From Mycolicibacterium hodleri (GTDB lineage Bacteria > Actinomycetota > Actinomycetes > Mycobacteriales > Mycobacteriaceae): DNA of 58,545 nt. The notes below the pieces were generated by a model that saw nothing but the letters and a program-made list of their open reading frames with translations, did not search any database and was not told where the DNA came from. Both the position numbers and the translations under genes were made by a program. The DNA lies in assembly GCF_006439015.1 (NCBI RefSeq), contig NZ_RCZG01000021.1:985-59529 (forward strand). The letters run 5' to 3'. Positions 17,481-25,927 of this stretch are shown here, one piece after another (positions within the stretch are counted from its first letter, which is position 1; every line of letters begins with the position of its first letter).

Positions 17481-18010
17481 TGCGTTATTTCTACGACACC
17501 GAGTTCATCGACAACGGCCGGACGATCGAGCTGATCTCGATTGGGGTCGCAGCCGAAGACGGTCGCGAATATTACGCAATCTCAACGGAATTCGATCCCG
17601 AGCGGGCGGGCGCCTGGGTGCGCAAGAACGTCCTGCCCAAGCTTCCGTCGCCCGCGTCGAAGCTGTGGCGGTCTCGGCGCCAGATCCGCTCGGACCTCGA
17701 GGACTTCTTCGACATCGACGGTGACGAAACGATCGAACTCTGGGCGTGGGTGGGCGCCTACGACCACGTGGTGCTCTGCCAGCTCTGGGGACCTATGACC
17801 GACCTTCCGCCGGCGGTCCCGCGGTTCACCAGGGAGCTGAGACAGTTCTGGGAGGGGCGGGGCTCCCCGCGGATGCCACCAAGACCGCGGGATGCTCACG
17901 ACGCGCTCGTCGACGCCAAGCACAATTTGGCGCGGTACCGCCTGATGACCGCCGACGACGTCTCCGACGAGGATGACGACGATGACGGGGCGTGGGCGGC
18001 ACGGGCCTGA
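17480..18010 (+). CDS. DEDDh 3'-5' exoribonuclease (Rv2179c family)
   Basis: A 176-residue protein equivalent to Rv2179c, an exoribonuclease of the RNase T/DEDDh superfamily known to act on 3' overhangs of RNA. The first catalytic pair is in RYFYDTEFIDNG (Asp6, Glu8). The Exo III part RDAHDALVDAKHN carries the histidine and aspartate, and the middle aspartate is likely in WVGAYDHVVL. The C-terminus is an acidic run (SDEDDDDDG). It overlaps the upstream membrane-protein gene by one base, so the two are probably co-transcribed. Confidence 0.9.
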   Translation: MRYFYDTEFIDNGRTIELISIGVAAEDGREYYAISTEFDPERAGAWVRKNVLPKLPSPASKLWRSRRQIRSDLEDFFDIDGDETIELWAWVGAYDHVVLCQLWGPMTDLPPAVPRFTRELRQFWEGRGSPRMPPRPRDAHDALVDAKHNLARYRLMTADDVSDEDDDDDGAWAARA

Positions 18011-18072
18011 ACTGCGGCTATTGGAAGATACGGGTGGCAAAACCCGCTTCTGCGCGCGGTTACCATGGACGG

Positions 18073-19470
18073 GTGAATTGGACCGTCGACGTACCCATCG
18101 ACCAGCTGCCGGAGCTACCGCCGCTGTCGAACGACCTTCGCGGGCGGCTCGATGCCGCTCTGGCCAAGCCTGCTGCCCAACAGCCCAGCTGGCCCGCCGA
18201 CCAGGCCAAGGCGATGCGGACCGTTCTGGAGAGCGTGCCACCGGTAACCGTGCCCTCGGAGATCGAGCGACTCAAAGAGCAACTCGCCGACGTCGCGCGA
18301 GGCGAGGCGTTCCTACTGCAGGGCGGCGATTGCGCCGAGACGTTCGTCGACAACACCGAGCCCCACATCCGGGCCAACATCCGCACGCTGCTGCAGATGG
18401 CAGTCGTGCTGACCTATGGCGCGAGCATGCCCGTGGTGAAGGTTGCCCGCATCGCGGGTCAGTATGCCAAGCCGCGCTCGGCCGACATCGACGCGCTGGG
18501 GTTGAAGTCCTACCGCGGTGACATGATCAACGGATTCGCGCCAGATGCCTCGGTCCGCGCTCACGATGCCTCGCGTCTGGTGCGCGCCTACGCCAACGCC
18601 AGCGCCGCCATGAATCTGGTGCGGGCCCTGACCTCCTCGGGACTTGCCTCGCTGGAGTCGGTGCACGATTGGAACCGCGAGTTCGTCCGGACCTCGCCCG
18701 CAGGCGCCCGGTACGAGGCGCTGGCCGCCGAGATCGACCGCGCGCTGCGGTTCATGAGCGCGTGCGGGGTCAACGACCGCAACCTACAGACCGCCGAGAT
18801 CTACGCCAGCCACGAGGCGCTGGTGCTGGACTACGAGCGGGCCATGCTACGGCTGTCGAACGAGTTCCCCTCCGAGGCGCCGGAGTCGCGCCTGTACGAC
18901 CTGTCGGCGCACTACGTGTGGATCGGCGACCGCACCCGTCAACTCGACGGCGCCCACATCGCGTTCGTGGAGACCATTTCCAACCCCATCGGTGTCAAGA
19001 TCGGTCCGACAACCCCACCTGAGCTGGCAGTGGAGTACGTCGAACGACTCGACCCGCACAATCAGCCGGGCCGCCTGACGCTTGTCAGCAGGATGGGCAA
19101 CGGAAGGGTCCGCGACCTGTTGCCGCCGATCATCGAGAAGGTGCAGGCCACCGGACACCAGGTGATCTGGCAGTGCGATCCGATGCACGGCAACACCCAC
19201 GAATCGTCGACCGGGTACAAGACGCGGCACTTCGACCGCATCGTCGACGAGGTGCAGGGCTTCTTCGAGGTGCACCACGCGCTTGGCACCCACCCCGGCG
19301 GCATTCACGTCGAGATCACCGGTGAGAACGTCACGGAATGTCTCGGTGGCGCACAGGACATTTCGGACTCCGACCTGGCCGGCCGCTACGAGACCGCGTG
19401 CGACCCGCGGCTCAACACGCAGCAGTCGTTGGAGTTGGCGTTCCTCGTGGCGGAGATGCTGCGGGGGTAA
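18073..19470 (+). CDS. aroG: Type II 3-deoxy-D-arabino-heptulosonate 7-phosphate synthase
   Basis: First enzyme of the shikimate pathway: condenses PEP and erythrose 4-phosphate. It is 465 residues of the plant-like type II class, as in M. tuberculosis Rv2178c. The metal and substrate motifs are intact: LLQGGDCAETFVDNTEPH near residue 82, KPRSADIDALGLKSYRGD near residue 132, WQCDPMHGNTHESS near residue 365, and HVEITGENVTECLGG near residue 410. I chose the GTG at 18073 (VNWTVDVPIDQLPELPP), matching the M. tuberculosis start; the longer upstream frame looks non-coding. In M. tuberculosis the enzyme is feedback-regulated and pairs with chorismate mutase. Confidence 0.96.
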   Translation: MNWTVDVPIDQLPELPPLSNDLRGRLDAALAKPAAQQPSWPADQAKAMRTVLESVPPVTVPSEIERLKEQLADVARGEAFLLQGGDCAETFVDNTEPHIRANIRTLLQMAVVLTYGASMPVVKVARIAGQYAKPRSADIDALGLKSYRGDMINGFAPDASVRAHDASRLVRAYANASAAMNLVRALTSSGLASLESVHDWNREFVRTSPAGARYEALAAEIDRALRFMSACGVNDRNLQTAEIYASHEALVLDYERAMLRLSNEFPSEAPESRLYDLSAHYVWIGDRTRQLDGAHIAFVETISNPIGVKIGPTTPPELAVEYVERLDPHNQPGRLTLVSRMGNGRVRDLLPPIIEKVQATGHQVIWQCDPMHGNTHESSTGYKTRHFDRIVDEVQGFFEVHHALGTHPGGIHVEITGENVTECLGGAQDISDSDLAGRYETACDPRLNTQQSLELAFLVAEMLRG

Positions 19471-19545
19471 CCGGCGGGCAGGAGCGCAGCGACCCGGGGA
19501 GGACCAACCGGCGGGCAGGAGCGCAGCGACCCGGGGAGGGCCAAC
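19471..19545 (+). repeat. Two tandem 37-bp repeat units between aroG and pknL
   Basis: Two copies starting at 19471 and 19508, each beginning CCGGCGGGCAGGAGCGCAGC and continuing GACCCGGGGAGG. The first starts on the base after the aroG stop; the second ends seven bases before the pknL stop. The core matches the 36-bp units in fadD15 and murG except for a few bases and one extra base per unit, which is tolerated here because the site is non-coding. A perfect short palindrome, CCTGCTAGAGCAGG, follows at the pknL end. Confidence 0.9.
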
Positions 19546-19551
19546 CTCCTG

Positions 19552-20757
19552 CTAGAGCAGGGACTGCAGGTTGCTGCCGAGCGTCCACGCGCCTGCGGCG
19601 ACGAGCGCGGTGAGCGTCAGGATGCCCACCAGCCAGAACAACGAGACGCGGCGGCCGCGTTGCCTGGCCCATTCCAGATCGTCGATGTCGACACCAGCGA
19701 ATTGTCCTGGTGTGGAACGGTTCTCGGCCCTGTGCCAGTCGTCGGGTCCGCGTGGCATCTCCATGGTGTGCTGACGCGGCGGCGTCGGAGGCGGGTTGGT
19801 CTGCGTGGCGCGGCCGTCCTTCTGGACGCGGCTGTGATATTCCTCCGACGCCACGTGTTGTGCCGAGTCGAAGGGTGCGGGCACCCGAAACGACGGTAGG
19901 CCGAGTTCGTCGACGATCGTGTGTAGAGCGGCGCCCATGGCGGCTGCATCGGCGTACCGGTCGTCGGGATTGCGCCTCGTCGCCCGTCGGACCATCTCGT
20001 CGAACTGCGGCGGTACGCCCGCGATCGCGGCACTGGGTGGCGGCACGTCGTTGTCCATGCGCTGATACGCGACCGCCAGAACGCTGTCACCCGTGAACGG
20101 GGTGGTGCCCGTGAGCAATTCGTAGGCGAGGATGCCGACGCCGTAGACGTCGCTGCCTGGGCCCGCATCGCCGGTGCCCACCTGTTCGGGTGACAGGTAT
20201 GCGGCAGTGCCGAGAATCACACTCGTCGAGGTGACCTTCGCCTCGGCGACCGCACGGACCAATCCGAAGTCCGCGATCTTGACCTCGCCGTCGTCGGAGA
20301 TCAACACGTTCTCCGGCTTGACGTCGCGGTGAATCAGACCCGCCCGGTGGGCCGCGGCAAGGCCGCCGAGGATGGGCAAGAGCACTGCGGCGACGGCGTG
20401 GGGCGGCATCGGGCCGCGTTCGCGGAGGAGCTCGCGCAGCGTGCCGCCCTCGATCAGCTCCATGACCAGATACGGGAGGCCGCCTCCGTCATCTCCGAGG
20501 CCTTGGTCGTAGACCGCGACGAGGCCGGGGTCCTTGAGCCGGGCGACCGCGCGGGCTTCACGCTGGAACCGGGCGAGGAACAGCTGATCGCCGGCATAGC
20601 GCGAATCCATCACCTTCAGCGCCACCGGTCGGTCCAGCCGAAGGTCGAGTCCGCGATACACCGAGGACATTCCGCCAGTGGCGATGATGGCGTCCACCCG
20701 GTAGCGCGCGTCCAAAACGATGCCGACGAGCGGGTCCGATCGCTGGCTGGTATCCAC
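19552..20757 (-). CDS. pknL: Serine/threonine protein kinase
   Basis: Membrane-anchored Hanks-type kinase of 401 residues, PknL (Rv2176). The kinase domain covers about residues 15-275: glycine loop IATGGMSSVYRG, VALKVMD with the catalytic Lys, HRDVKPENVLI, DFGLVRA, and an activation loop with several Thr (KVTSTSVILGTAAYLSPEQ). A juxtamembrane Pro/Gln-rich linker follows. A single C-terminal helix (LFWLVGILTLTALVAAGAW) leaves almost no extracellular sensor, as in M. tuberculosis PknL. The start is GTG. The divergent neighbour encodes the DNA-binding protein reported as a PknL substrate in M. tuberculosis. Confidence 0.95.
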   Translation of the reverse strand: MDTSQRSDPLVGIVLDARYRVDAIIATGGMSSVYRGLDLRLDRPVALKVMDSRYAGDQLFLARFQREARAVARLKDPGLVAVYDQGLGDDGGGLPYLVMELIEGGTLRELLRERGPMPPHAVAAVLLPILGGLAAAHRAGLIHRDVKPENVLISDDGEVKIADFGLVRAVAEAKVTSTSVILGTAAYLSPEQVGTGDAGPGSDVYGVGILAYELLTGTTPFTGDSVLAVAYQRMDNDVPPPSAAIAGVPPQFDEMVRRATRRNPDDRYADAAAMGAALHTIVDELGLPSFRVPAPFDSAQHVASEEYHSRVQKDGRATQTNPPPTPPRQHTMEMPRGPDDWHRAENRSTPGQFAGVDIDDLEWARQRGRRVSLFWLVGILTLTALVAAGAWTLGSNLQSLL

Positions 20758-20780
20758 GCGTGCATCTTAGACTTGCTCCC
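20758..20780. promoter_or_regulatory. 23-bp bidirectional promoter, pknL / Rv2175c-like gene
   Basis: Only 23 bp separate the two divergent GTG starts. On the minus strand TAAGAT (20763-20768) lies about six bases before the pknL start. On the plus strand TAGACT (20768-20773) lies seven bases before the other start. The two -10-like elements share a base, so both transcripts would be leaderless and polymerase could serve only one gene at a time. Inferred from spacing. Confidence 0.45.
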
Positions 20781-21185
20781 GTGAGCAACATTCCGGCTGC
20801 CGATGACGTTCTGGACCCTGACGAAGCCGTCTACGACCTTCCAACCGTGGCGTCCATCCTTGGCGTCCCCGTGACCAAGGTGCATCAACATCTTCGGCAG
20901 AAGCACCTCATCGGGGTGCGGCGTGACGGGGTTCTGGTGGTCCCGAAGATCTTCTTCGATGCCCACGGACACGTCGTCAAGAGTCTGTCGGGTCTACTGG
21001 TGGTGCTACACGACGGTGGCTATCACGAAACCGAGATCGTGCGATGGCTGTTTACCCCCGACGCCTCGCTGGCCATCAGCAGGGACGGTGCAGGAGAGGT
21101 TCAGCCCAACGCGCGGCCGGTGGACGCGCTGCATTCGCATCAGGCGCGTGAGGTGGTGCGGCGAGCTCAGGCGATGGCCTACTGA
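20781..21185 (+). CDS. DNA-binding protein, PknL substrate (Rv2175c-like)
   Basis: A 134-residue winged-helix protein equivalent to Rv2175c. The helix-turn-helix is YDLPTVASILGVPVTKVHQHLRQ followed by a wing (GVRRDGVLVVPKIFF), and the C-terminal part (LSGLLVVLHDGGYHETEIVRWLF, then ARPVDALHSHQAREVV) is strongly conserved. In M. tuberculosis the protein is phosphorylated by PknL on an N-terminal threonine, which abolishes DNA binding. With the GTG used here that N-terminal extension is absent. An ATG at 20760 would add seven residues (MHLRLAP) but no Thr. The phosphorylation control may therefore differ. Confidence 0.88.
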   Translation: MSNIPAADDVLDPDEAVYDLPTVASILGVPVTKVHQHLRQKHLIGVRRDGVLVVPKIFFDAHGHVVKSLSGLLVVLHDGGYHETEIVRWLFTPDASLAISRDGAGEVQPNARPVDALHSHQAREVVRRAQAMAY

Positions 21186-21189
21186 TGGC

Positions 21190-22728
21190 CTACTGAGCGG
21201 GCTGAGCCTTGTCGGCCTCGCGAGACTCCGGAATCGGGGACTTCGCCAGCGAGTACCACGCCGCCACGGCACACGCCGTGGCCAGGGCGACGTGCAGCCA
21301 CGAGTACATGCCATGTGACCCATCGGGTTTGAAGATCACCATGATCCACGTCGAGAAACCGGCGATCGCCGCGATCGCCCTCCGGCTCTGCGCCAGTGCA
21401 GACACCACGGCCAGCGGCCACGTGTAATACCACGGCAGCGCCGCGGGGACGAACAGCACCACGACCAGCATCGCCAGCGCGATCCCGGTCAACGCCTGAC
21501 GGTCGTCGTGTCGAAATCTCCACCACAGCAGGGGAAGTGTGATGGCAATGATTGCCACGCCGGCGATGCGGGTGACTTCGAGCACGGCGTAGAAGTTCAC
21601 CGGGAGGAACAGGCCGCCGATCGCGTTGATGAGGTTCGCCGCCGCGGTGGGCACCGTGAGCCAGTTGATGATCTTGACCGAACCCGCGAGCGCGGTGAGC
21701 CAGCCGAGTCCGACGCCGGCGAGCCATGACAGGACGGCGAACACCACGACGAAGATGAGCGCAGAGGCCGCCGTGGCGACCCCGAACGCACGGGCGGGCC
21801 CAAGACCGCGCTCGTCGCGCAAGCGGTGCATCCACATCCACACCATGAACGGCAGGGCGATGCCCGCGGTGGCCTTCACCGCGACCGCGATCGCAATGAT
21901 GCCGACACCCCAGACGGGTCTGTTCTGCAAGGTCAGTGCGATGGCTGCCATCATCAGTCCAACCATCAGCATCTCGTTGTGGACGCCGCCCATCAGGTGA
22001 ATGATCACCAGTGGGTTGAGGACGCAGATCCACAGTGCGGCGGGACCTTCTGCTCCGATGTGGCGCGCTATCCGTGGCGCCGCCCAGATCAGCATGATGA
22101 GGCCCGGCAGCATGCACAATCGGAGCAGCATGGTCCCAGCAATGACGTGGTCCCCGACCAACAGGGTGACGAACTTGGCGACCAGGATGAAAACCGGACC
22201 ATATGGGGCGGTGGTAGTGGTCCAGATCGGACTGACGTCGTCGAGCAGCGGGTTGGGGTTCTCGATGGGACCGACGACGTATGGGTCGAATCCGTCGCGC
22301 AGCAGTGCGCCCTGTGCGAGATAGGAATAGGTGTCGCGACTGAACACCGGCACGCTCAGAAGCAGCGGGGTCAACCAGAATCCGGTCGTCGCCAGCATCG
22401 TGTACGTGGTGGCGGTGCGGTCCACGACCCGTCGACCGAGCCACAGCCAGGCGACCAGCATGGCCGCGACCCCACCCCACAGCAGCACCGAGGAGACCAC
22501 CAGGCCGTGGCCGAAGCGAAGCCACGACAGCTGGATCGACTCAAGCAGAGGGTCGTGCAGTCGAGTGCTGCCTGCGCCGAGGCCGCCCATGGTGATCAAG
22601 GCTGCGCCGAGGCACCCGAGGAGAGCTGGCCTACCCTCTTGAGACACCGCAAACGAGGTGAGGCGCGAGATGCGCTGGCCGAGTCCGGTTCTCGGTTGAT
22701 GCGTGGCGGCCGGTGCGGGAGTCGTCAT
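21190..22728 (-). CDS. mptA: Alpha-(1->6)-mannosyltransferase of lipomannan core
   Basis: GT-C family polytopic membrane protein of 512 residues with about 12 helices, matching MptA (Rv2174), which elongates the mannan core of lipomannan/lipoarabinomannan using polyprenyl-phosphomannose. The modified GT-C acidic motif is in VPVFSRDTYSYLAQGALL (Arg-Asp) in the first extracytoplasmic loop, followed by GFDPYVVGP. LMGGVHNEMLMVGLMM and FLPVNFYAVLEV are other family stretches. The gene lies four bases after idsA2, so they are probably one transcript and link polyprenyl supply to mannan synthesis. Confidence 0.94.
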   Translation of the reverse strand: MTTPAPAATHQPRTGLGQRISRLTSFAVSQEGRPALLGCLGAALITMGGLGAGSTRLHDPLLESIQLSWLRFGHGLVVSSVLLWGGVAAMLVAWLWLGRRVVDRTATTYTMLATTGFWLTPLLLSVPVFSRDTYSYLAQGALLRDGFDPYVVGPIENPNPLLDDVSPIWTTTTAPYGPVFILVAKFVTLLVGDHVIAGTMLLRLCMLPGLIMLIWAAPRIARHIGAEGPAALWICVLNPLVIIHLMGGVHNEMLMVGLMMAAIALTLQNRPVWGVGIIAIAVAVKATAGIALPFMVWMWMHRLRDERGLGPARAFGVATAASALIFVVVFAVLSWLAGVGLGWLTALAGSVKIINWLTVPTAAANLINAIGGLFLPVNFYAVLEVTRIAGVAIIAITLPLLWWRFRHDDRQALTGIALAMLVVVLFVPAALPWYYTWPLAVVSALAQSRRAIAAIAGFSTWIMVIFKPDGSHGMYSWLHVALATACAVAAWYSLAKSPIPESREADKAQPAQ

Positions 22729-22732
22729 CGCC

Positions 22733-23830
22733 TCAAGCGGACCGGTTCGACGCCAATCTGGCGAGCTCAGCCAGACCCACCTTGGCGTTGACGTCTATGG
22801 GTGCGGCGTCGAGAAGCGCCTCGGCCTGCCCGGTGAGTGACTCGATGCGGCTCTCGACCGCGGCGAGCGCACCCACCGACTCGATGACCTGGCACAGCTC
22901 CCGGACCTGTGCGTCGGAGAGGTCAGTGCCGATCGACGTCCGTAACAGCTTGGCCGCCAGGGGATCTGCGTTGTCGGCCCGCTCCAGGGATTCGGCGAGC
23001 AGCACCGTGCGCTTACCCGAGCGCAGGTCGTCGCCTGAAGGCTTGCCCGTGACCTCGGGGTCGCCGAACACGCCAAGGACGTCGTCGCGCAGTTGAAATG
23101 CGACCCCCAGATCCGTGCCCACCTGGTGGAAGGTGGCCTGCACCTCGGGGCGGTCGGCGGCTGCCGCCGCGCCGAACTGCAGCGGCCGAGACACGGTGTA
23201 GGACGCAGTCTTGTAGGTGTTGACGTTCATCGCGGAGGCGACGGTCTCCGCGCCACTGGCCTCGGCGACGATGTCGAGGAACTGACCGCCGAGCACCTCG
23301 GTGCGGATGTCGGCCCATACCCGCTGGACGCGGCGGTGGGCGTCGGGCGGTAGGTCGGCCGAGGTGACGATGTCGTCCGCCCAGACCAGTGACAGGTCGC
23401 CCAGCAGGATGGCCGTCGACAGGCCGAACTGTTCGGACGAACCGTGCCAGTTCCTCTCCCGATGGCGCTCGGCGAACAGCTTGTGCACCGTCGGCAGGCC
23501 GCGGCGAGTGGCGGAGGCGTCGATGACGTCGTCGTGCACCAGTGCGCACGCATGCAGCAACTCAAGCGCGGAACATAGGAGCAGGACATCGGAATCTGCG
23601 GTGCGGCCGGCGGGAGCGACGGCGCGCCAGCCCCAGTAGGCGAACGCCGGACGCAGGCGTTTGCCGCCGTTCAGGACGAACGCCTCGAGTGCGGCCGTCA
23701 TCTCGGCGTAGTGCTCGCCGATGTAGGCAGCGTCGTTCCGACGAGTGCGGAGATACTCCCGCAATCGTTCGCTGACGGCGCCTGCCAACTCCATGGCCGA
23801 CGGTGCCGCGGCAGATTCCACGCTCAGCAC
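22733..23830 (-). CDS. idsA2: Polyprenyl diphosphate synthase (GGPP synthase type)
   Basis: Trans-isoprenyl diphosphate synthase of 365 residues, matching IdsA2 (Rv2173). The first aspartate-rich motif is HDDVIDASATRRGLP (DDxxD) near residue 98; the second is FQLRDDVLGVFGDP (DDxxG) near residue 245, followed by KPSGDDLRSGKRTVL. The FARM-adjacent bulky residues suggest a C15-C20 product, but chain length cannot be fixed from sequence. The start is ATG at 23830 (MLSVESAAAPS). It heads an operon with mptA. In M. tuberculosis a divergent MetF-like gene (Rv2172c) lies on its other side; here only 120 bp separate it from the lppM stop. Confidence 0.93.
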   Translation of the reverse strand: MLSVESAAAPSAMELAGAVSERLREYLRTRRNDAAYIGEHYAEMTAALEAFVLNGGKRLRPAFAYWGWRAVAPAGRTADSDVLLLCSALELLHACALVHDDVIDASATRRGLPTVHKLFAERHRERNWHGSSEQFGLSTAILLGDLSLVWADDIVTSADLPPDAHRRVQRVWADIRTEVLGGQFLDIVAEASGAETVASAMNVNTYKTASYTVSRPLQFGAAAAADRPEVQATFHQVGTDLGVAFQLRDDVLGVFGDPEVTGKPSGDDLRSGKRTVLLAESLERADNADPLAAKLLRTSIGTDLSDAQVRELCQVIESVGALAAVESRIESLTGQAEALLDAAPIDVNAKVGLAELARLASNRSA

Positions 23831-23926
23831 GCGCCCCTTTCGCTACCCAAAGTGCCTTCAGAGTAGAGCGTGCCGACCGATGCGTGGCAAGTCAGGGCGG
23901 TACGGGGAGTCGCATGACTCTTCCGA

Positions 23927-23968
23927 ATTGGGTCACTCGTTCGGATTGGGTCACTCGTTCGGATTGGG
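23927..23968. repeat. 18-bp tandem duplication at the lppM 3' end
   Basis: ATTGGGTCACTCGTTCGG occurs twice in succession (23927-23944, 23945-23962) and a third copy starts (ATTGGGG). The lppM stop codon lies inside the second copy. It is at the junction where a gene appears to be missing compared with other mycobacteria. Confidence 0.85.
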
Positions 23969-24649
23969 GATGACGGGGCTGCGATCGCGGCTCGTCCAGG
24001 CGATGCCGCCGATGATTCCGGCGACCAGGAAGGTGGCGAGACCCAGCCAGATCGCGGCGCCGGTGAACGACCGCGCACTGGGGTCCGTGTAGCGGGCCTG
24101 GGCGTTCATCGTGGTGACCACGCCAGGCTTGAGCGTCCACTGGACGACGTCGGAGGAGACCTGGTCGCCATCGGTCGACGTCACGTCACCGGGAAAGGAG
24201 ACGTTGAGCGACACGTCGGCCTCGGGGTCGCTGAGCGAGGTGAGGTCCGCGCGGCCTTCGAGGATCACCAGGTCGCCGGCCCGACGCAGGGAGATGTCGA
24301 CCCCCGCGGCATCGCGATTCATGTTCGCGAGCTGTGGCAGTTCGGCGAACGTAAGGTCCGAGAACACGGCTTGGGAACCGACGTAGTCGTCGCGAGAGTA
24401 GGACGAGACCGAAACCTTGTTGCTAAAGGGCAGGCTGTTGAGCAGCTGTGGACCCTTGTCTTGGTCGTTCTTCGGCTTGGCGGCCGCGACGATCTGGCCC
24501 GACACCCGATCGTCCGGCGACACGGTGATGGAGGCCCGCACCCGCACACACCCCGCGATCATGGGCGCTAGGAGCACCAGCAACAGGAGGGCGAGCAGGC
24601 GTTTCCGGCGGTGTGGCACCCCGATATGGTGCCAGACCCGAGGGTTCAC
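23951..24649 (-). CDS. lppM: Lipoprotein LppM
   Basis: A 232-residue lipoprotein matching LppM (Rv2171), reported to influence phagosome handling in M. tuberculosis. A basic N-terminus (PHRRKRLL) is followed by a hydrophobic helix and the lipobox MIAGC. The mature domain (about 35-185) starts VRVRASITVSPDDRVSG, and a second membrane helix near the C-terminus (GAAIWLGLATFLVAGIIGGIAW) is followed by a short cytoplasmic tail ending IPNPNE. The stop lies in an 18-bp tandem repeat. Its start overlaps the end of the upstream acetyltransferase gene by 4 nt. Confidence 0.92.
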   Translation of the reverse strand: MNPRVWHHIGVPHRRKRLLALLLLVLLAPMIAGCVRVRASITVSPDDRVSGQIVAAAKPKNDQDKGPQLLNSLPFSNKVSVSSYSRDDYVGSQAVFSDLTFAELPQLANMNRDAAGVDISLRRAGDLVILEGRADLTSLSDPEADVSLNVSFPGDVTSTDGDQVSSDVVQWTLKPGVVTTMNAQARYTDPSARSFTGAAIWLGLATFLVAGIIGGIAWTSRDRSPVIPNPNE

Positions 24650-25245
24650 AGCGGTAGTTCCCGGCCCAGGATGGCGAACGGCCGAGGGTCACCGGCGAAG
24701 TGGTAGCCGCGGATGACGTCGGTGAACCCCAGGCGCCGGTACAGCCGCCAGGCGCGATTTGCCTCCCCGGTGATCTCGGGTGTGGAAAGCAACACGTGCG
24801 GTTCGTCGCGTCCGGCCAGCAGGCGCCGGGTGAGCGCCTCGCCGAGGCCACGGCCCTGCGCTTCGGGGTGGATGTGCAACTCGGTGAGCTCGAAGTAGCT
24901 GGTCATGAGGTCGGAGATGCGTGAGGTGCCTGCGCCGCCTCGCTCGAGGCCCTGCACCACCTGCTGCTGCCACCACTGATCGGGGGCGCCGCAGTACCCG
25001 TATGCGATACCAAGCAAGGGTGCCGTGCTCAACGTCGGTGCCTCCCGATCGTCGGGGGAGCGGTCCGGTGCCTCGACGACGGCGACCGCCGTCCATCCCT
25101 TCCTACGGGTGTGTTCCAGCCACATCGAGGCGCGTTGGGCCTCGGTGCCGCGGGGATATCGCATCGCATCGACGTAGATGCCGAGTGCGTCTCCCAGGCG
25201 CCGCTGCATGTCGCCGGGTGACAGGTCGATGAGGAACGTGGCCAA
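24646..25245 (-). CDS. GNAT family N-acetyltransferase
   Basis: A 199-residue GNAT protein corresponding to Rv2170. The acetyl-CoA loop is in IHPEAQGRGLGEALTRRLL (R/Q-x-x-G-x-G/A), preceded by the beta-4 strand YFELTELHI, and the C-terminal part has AWRLYRRLGFTDVIRGY. Rv2170 has been described as acetylating isocitrate lyase; I cannot judge the substrate here. The start is TTG at 25245 (MATFLIDLSPGDM), preceded by a purine-rich GAAAAGG. It is the first gene of a pair with lppM. Confidence 0.88.
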   Translation of the reverse strand: MATFLIDLSPGDMQRRLGDALGIYVDAMRYPRGTEAQRASMWLEHTRRKGWTAVAVVEAPDRSPDDREAPTLSTAPLLGIAYGYCGAPDQWWQQQVVQGLERGGAGTSRISDLMTSYFELTELHIHPEAQGRGLGEALTRRLLAGRDEPHVLLSTPEITGEANRAWRLYRRLGFTDVIRGYHFAGDPRPFAILGRELPL

Positions 25246-25509
25246 CCTTTTCGTACCCTTCGCGCTATTGCCGAGTCGACGTCATTATCCGGTCAGTGAT
25301 GCGGTATCTCGCGACCGGCAGGCAACCAACTACAATCGGTCACAACTCGGTTCGACGGGTCGGAGCAAGCGTCTCGGTGAACTAGGTGGTACGGGTCAGA
25401 TTCTGCTCGTATCATGATGATCATGTGCCCCGCAATCGCGGGTGTACGGGGTTGGAACGCACGGCCGCGGCTTCGCGGGCGCAGCAGGGACGCAACATGG
25501 GAGGCACGG

Positions 25510-25911
25510 ATGCCACTCTCCGATCATGAGCAGCGCATGCTCGACCAGATCGAGAGCGCTCTTTACGCCGAGGACCCCAAGTTCGCGTCGAGTGTGCGCG
25601 GCGGGAACCTCCGGGCGCCGTCTGCGCGGCGGCGGCTGCAAGGCGCGGTGCTGTTCCTCGTCGGCCTCGGCCTTTTGGTGGCTGGCGTCCCGTTCTACGC
25701 CAACGTCAATCACGCTTTCCTGATCGTCAGCGTAATCGGGTTCATCATTATGTTCGGCGGCGTGGTCTTCGCGATCACGGGTCCGCGGGTGGCGGGTGGC
25801 CGCGAAGGCGCTGCGCCGGAACCGGGTGCCGCTCGGCAGAAGCGTGTCAAGGGCAACAATTCGTTCTCCAGTCGCATGGAGGAGAGGTTCCGCCGCCGCT
25901 TCGAGGAATGA
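25510..25911 (+). CDS. DUF3040 membrane protein
   Basis: A 133-residue protein equivalent to Rv2169c. The N-terminus PLSDHEQRMLDQIESAL is the DUF3040 signature. Two hydrophobic helices (AVLFLVGLGLLVAGVPF and AFLIVSVIGFIIMFGGVVF) follow, then a basic tail ending SRMEERFRRRFEE. The ATG is fixed by GGGAGG upstream. The 264 bp before it, between the divergent GNAT gene and this one, hold TACAAT and TATCAT elements that could be -10 boxes. A strong terminator follows the gene, so it is transcribed independently of the dcw cluster. Function unknown. Confidence 0.88.
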   Translation: MPLSDHEQRMLDQIESALYAEDPKFASSVRGGNLRAPSARRRLQGAVLFLVGLGLLVAGVPFYANVNHAFLIVSVIGFIIMFGGVVFAITGPRVAGGREGAAPEPGAARQKRVKGNNSFSSRMEERFRRRFEE

Positions 25912-25927
25912 GGGTCGCAGGACGTCA

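Noticed and set aside
21179..22525. 448-codon open frame overlapping mptA on the same strand
   Set aside because: Composition is Arg/His/Gly-rich and the frame has no membrane helices or motifs; mptA in the other frame is clearly the real gene.
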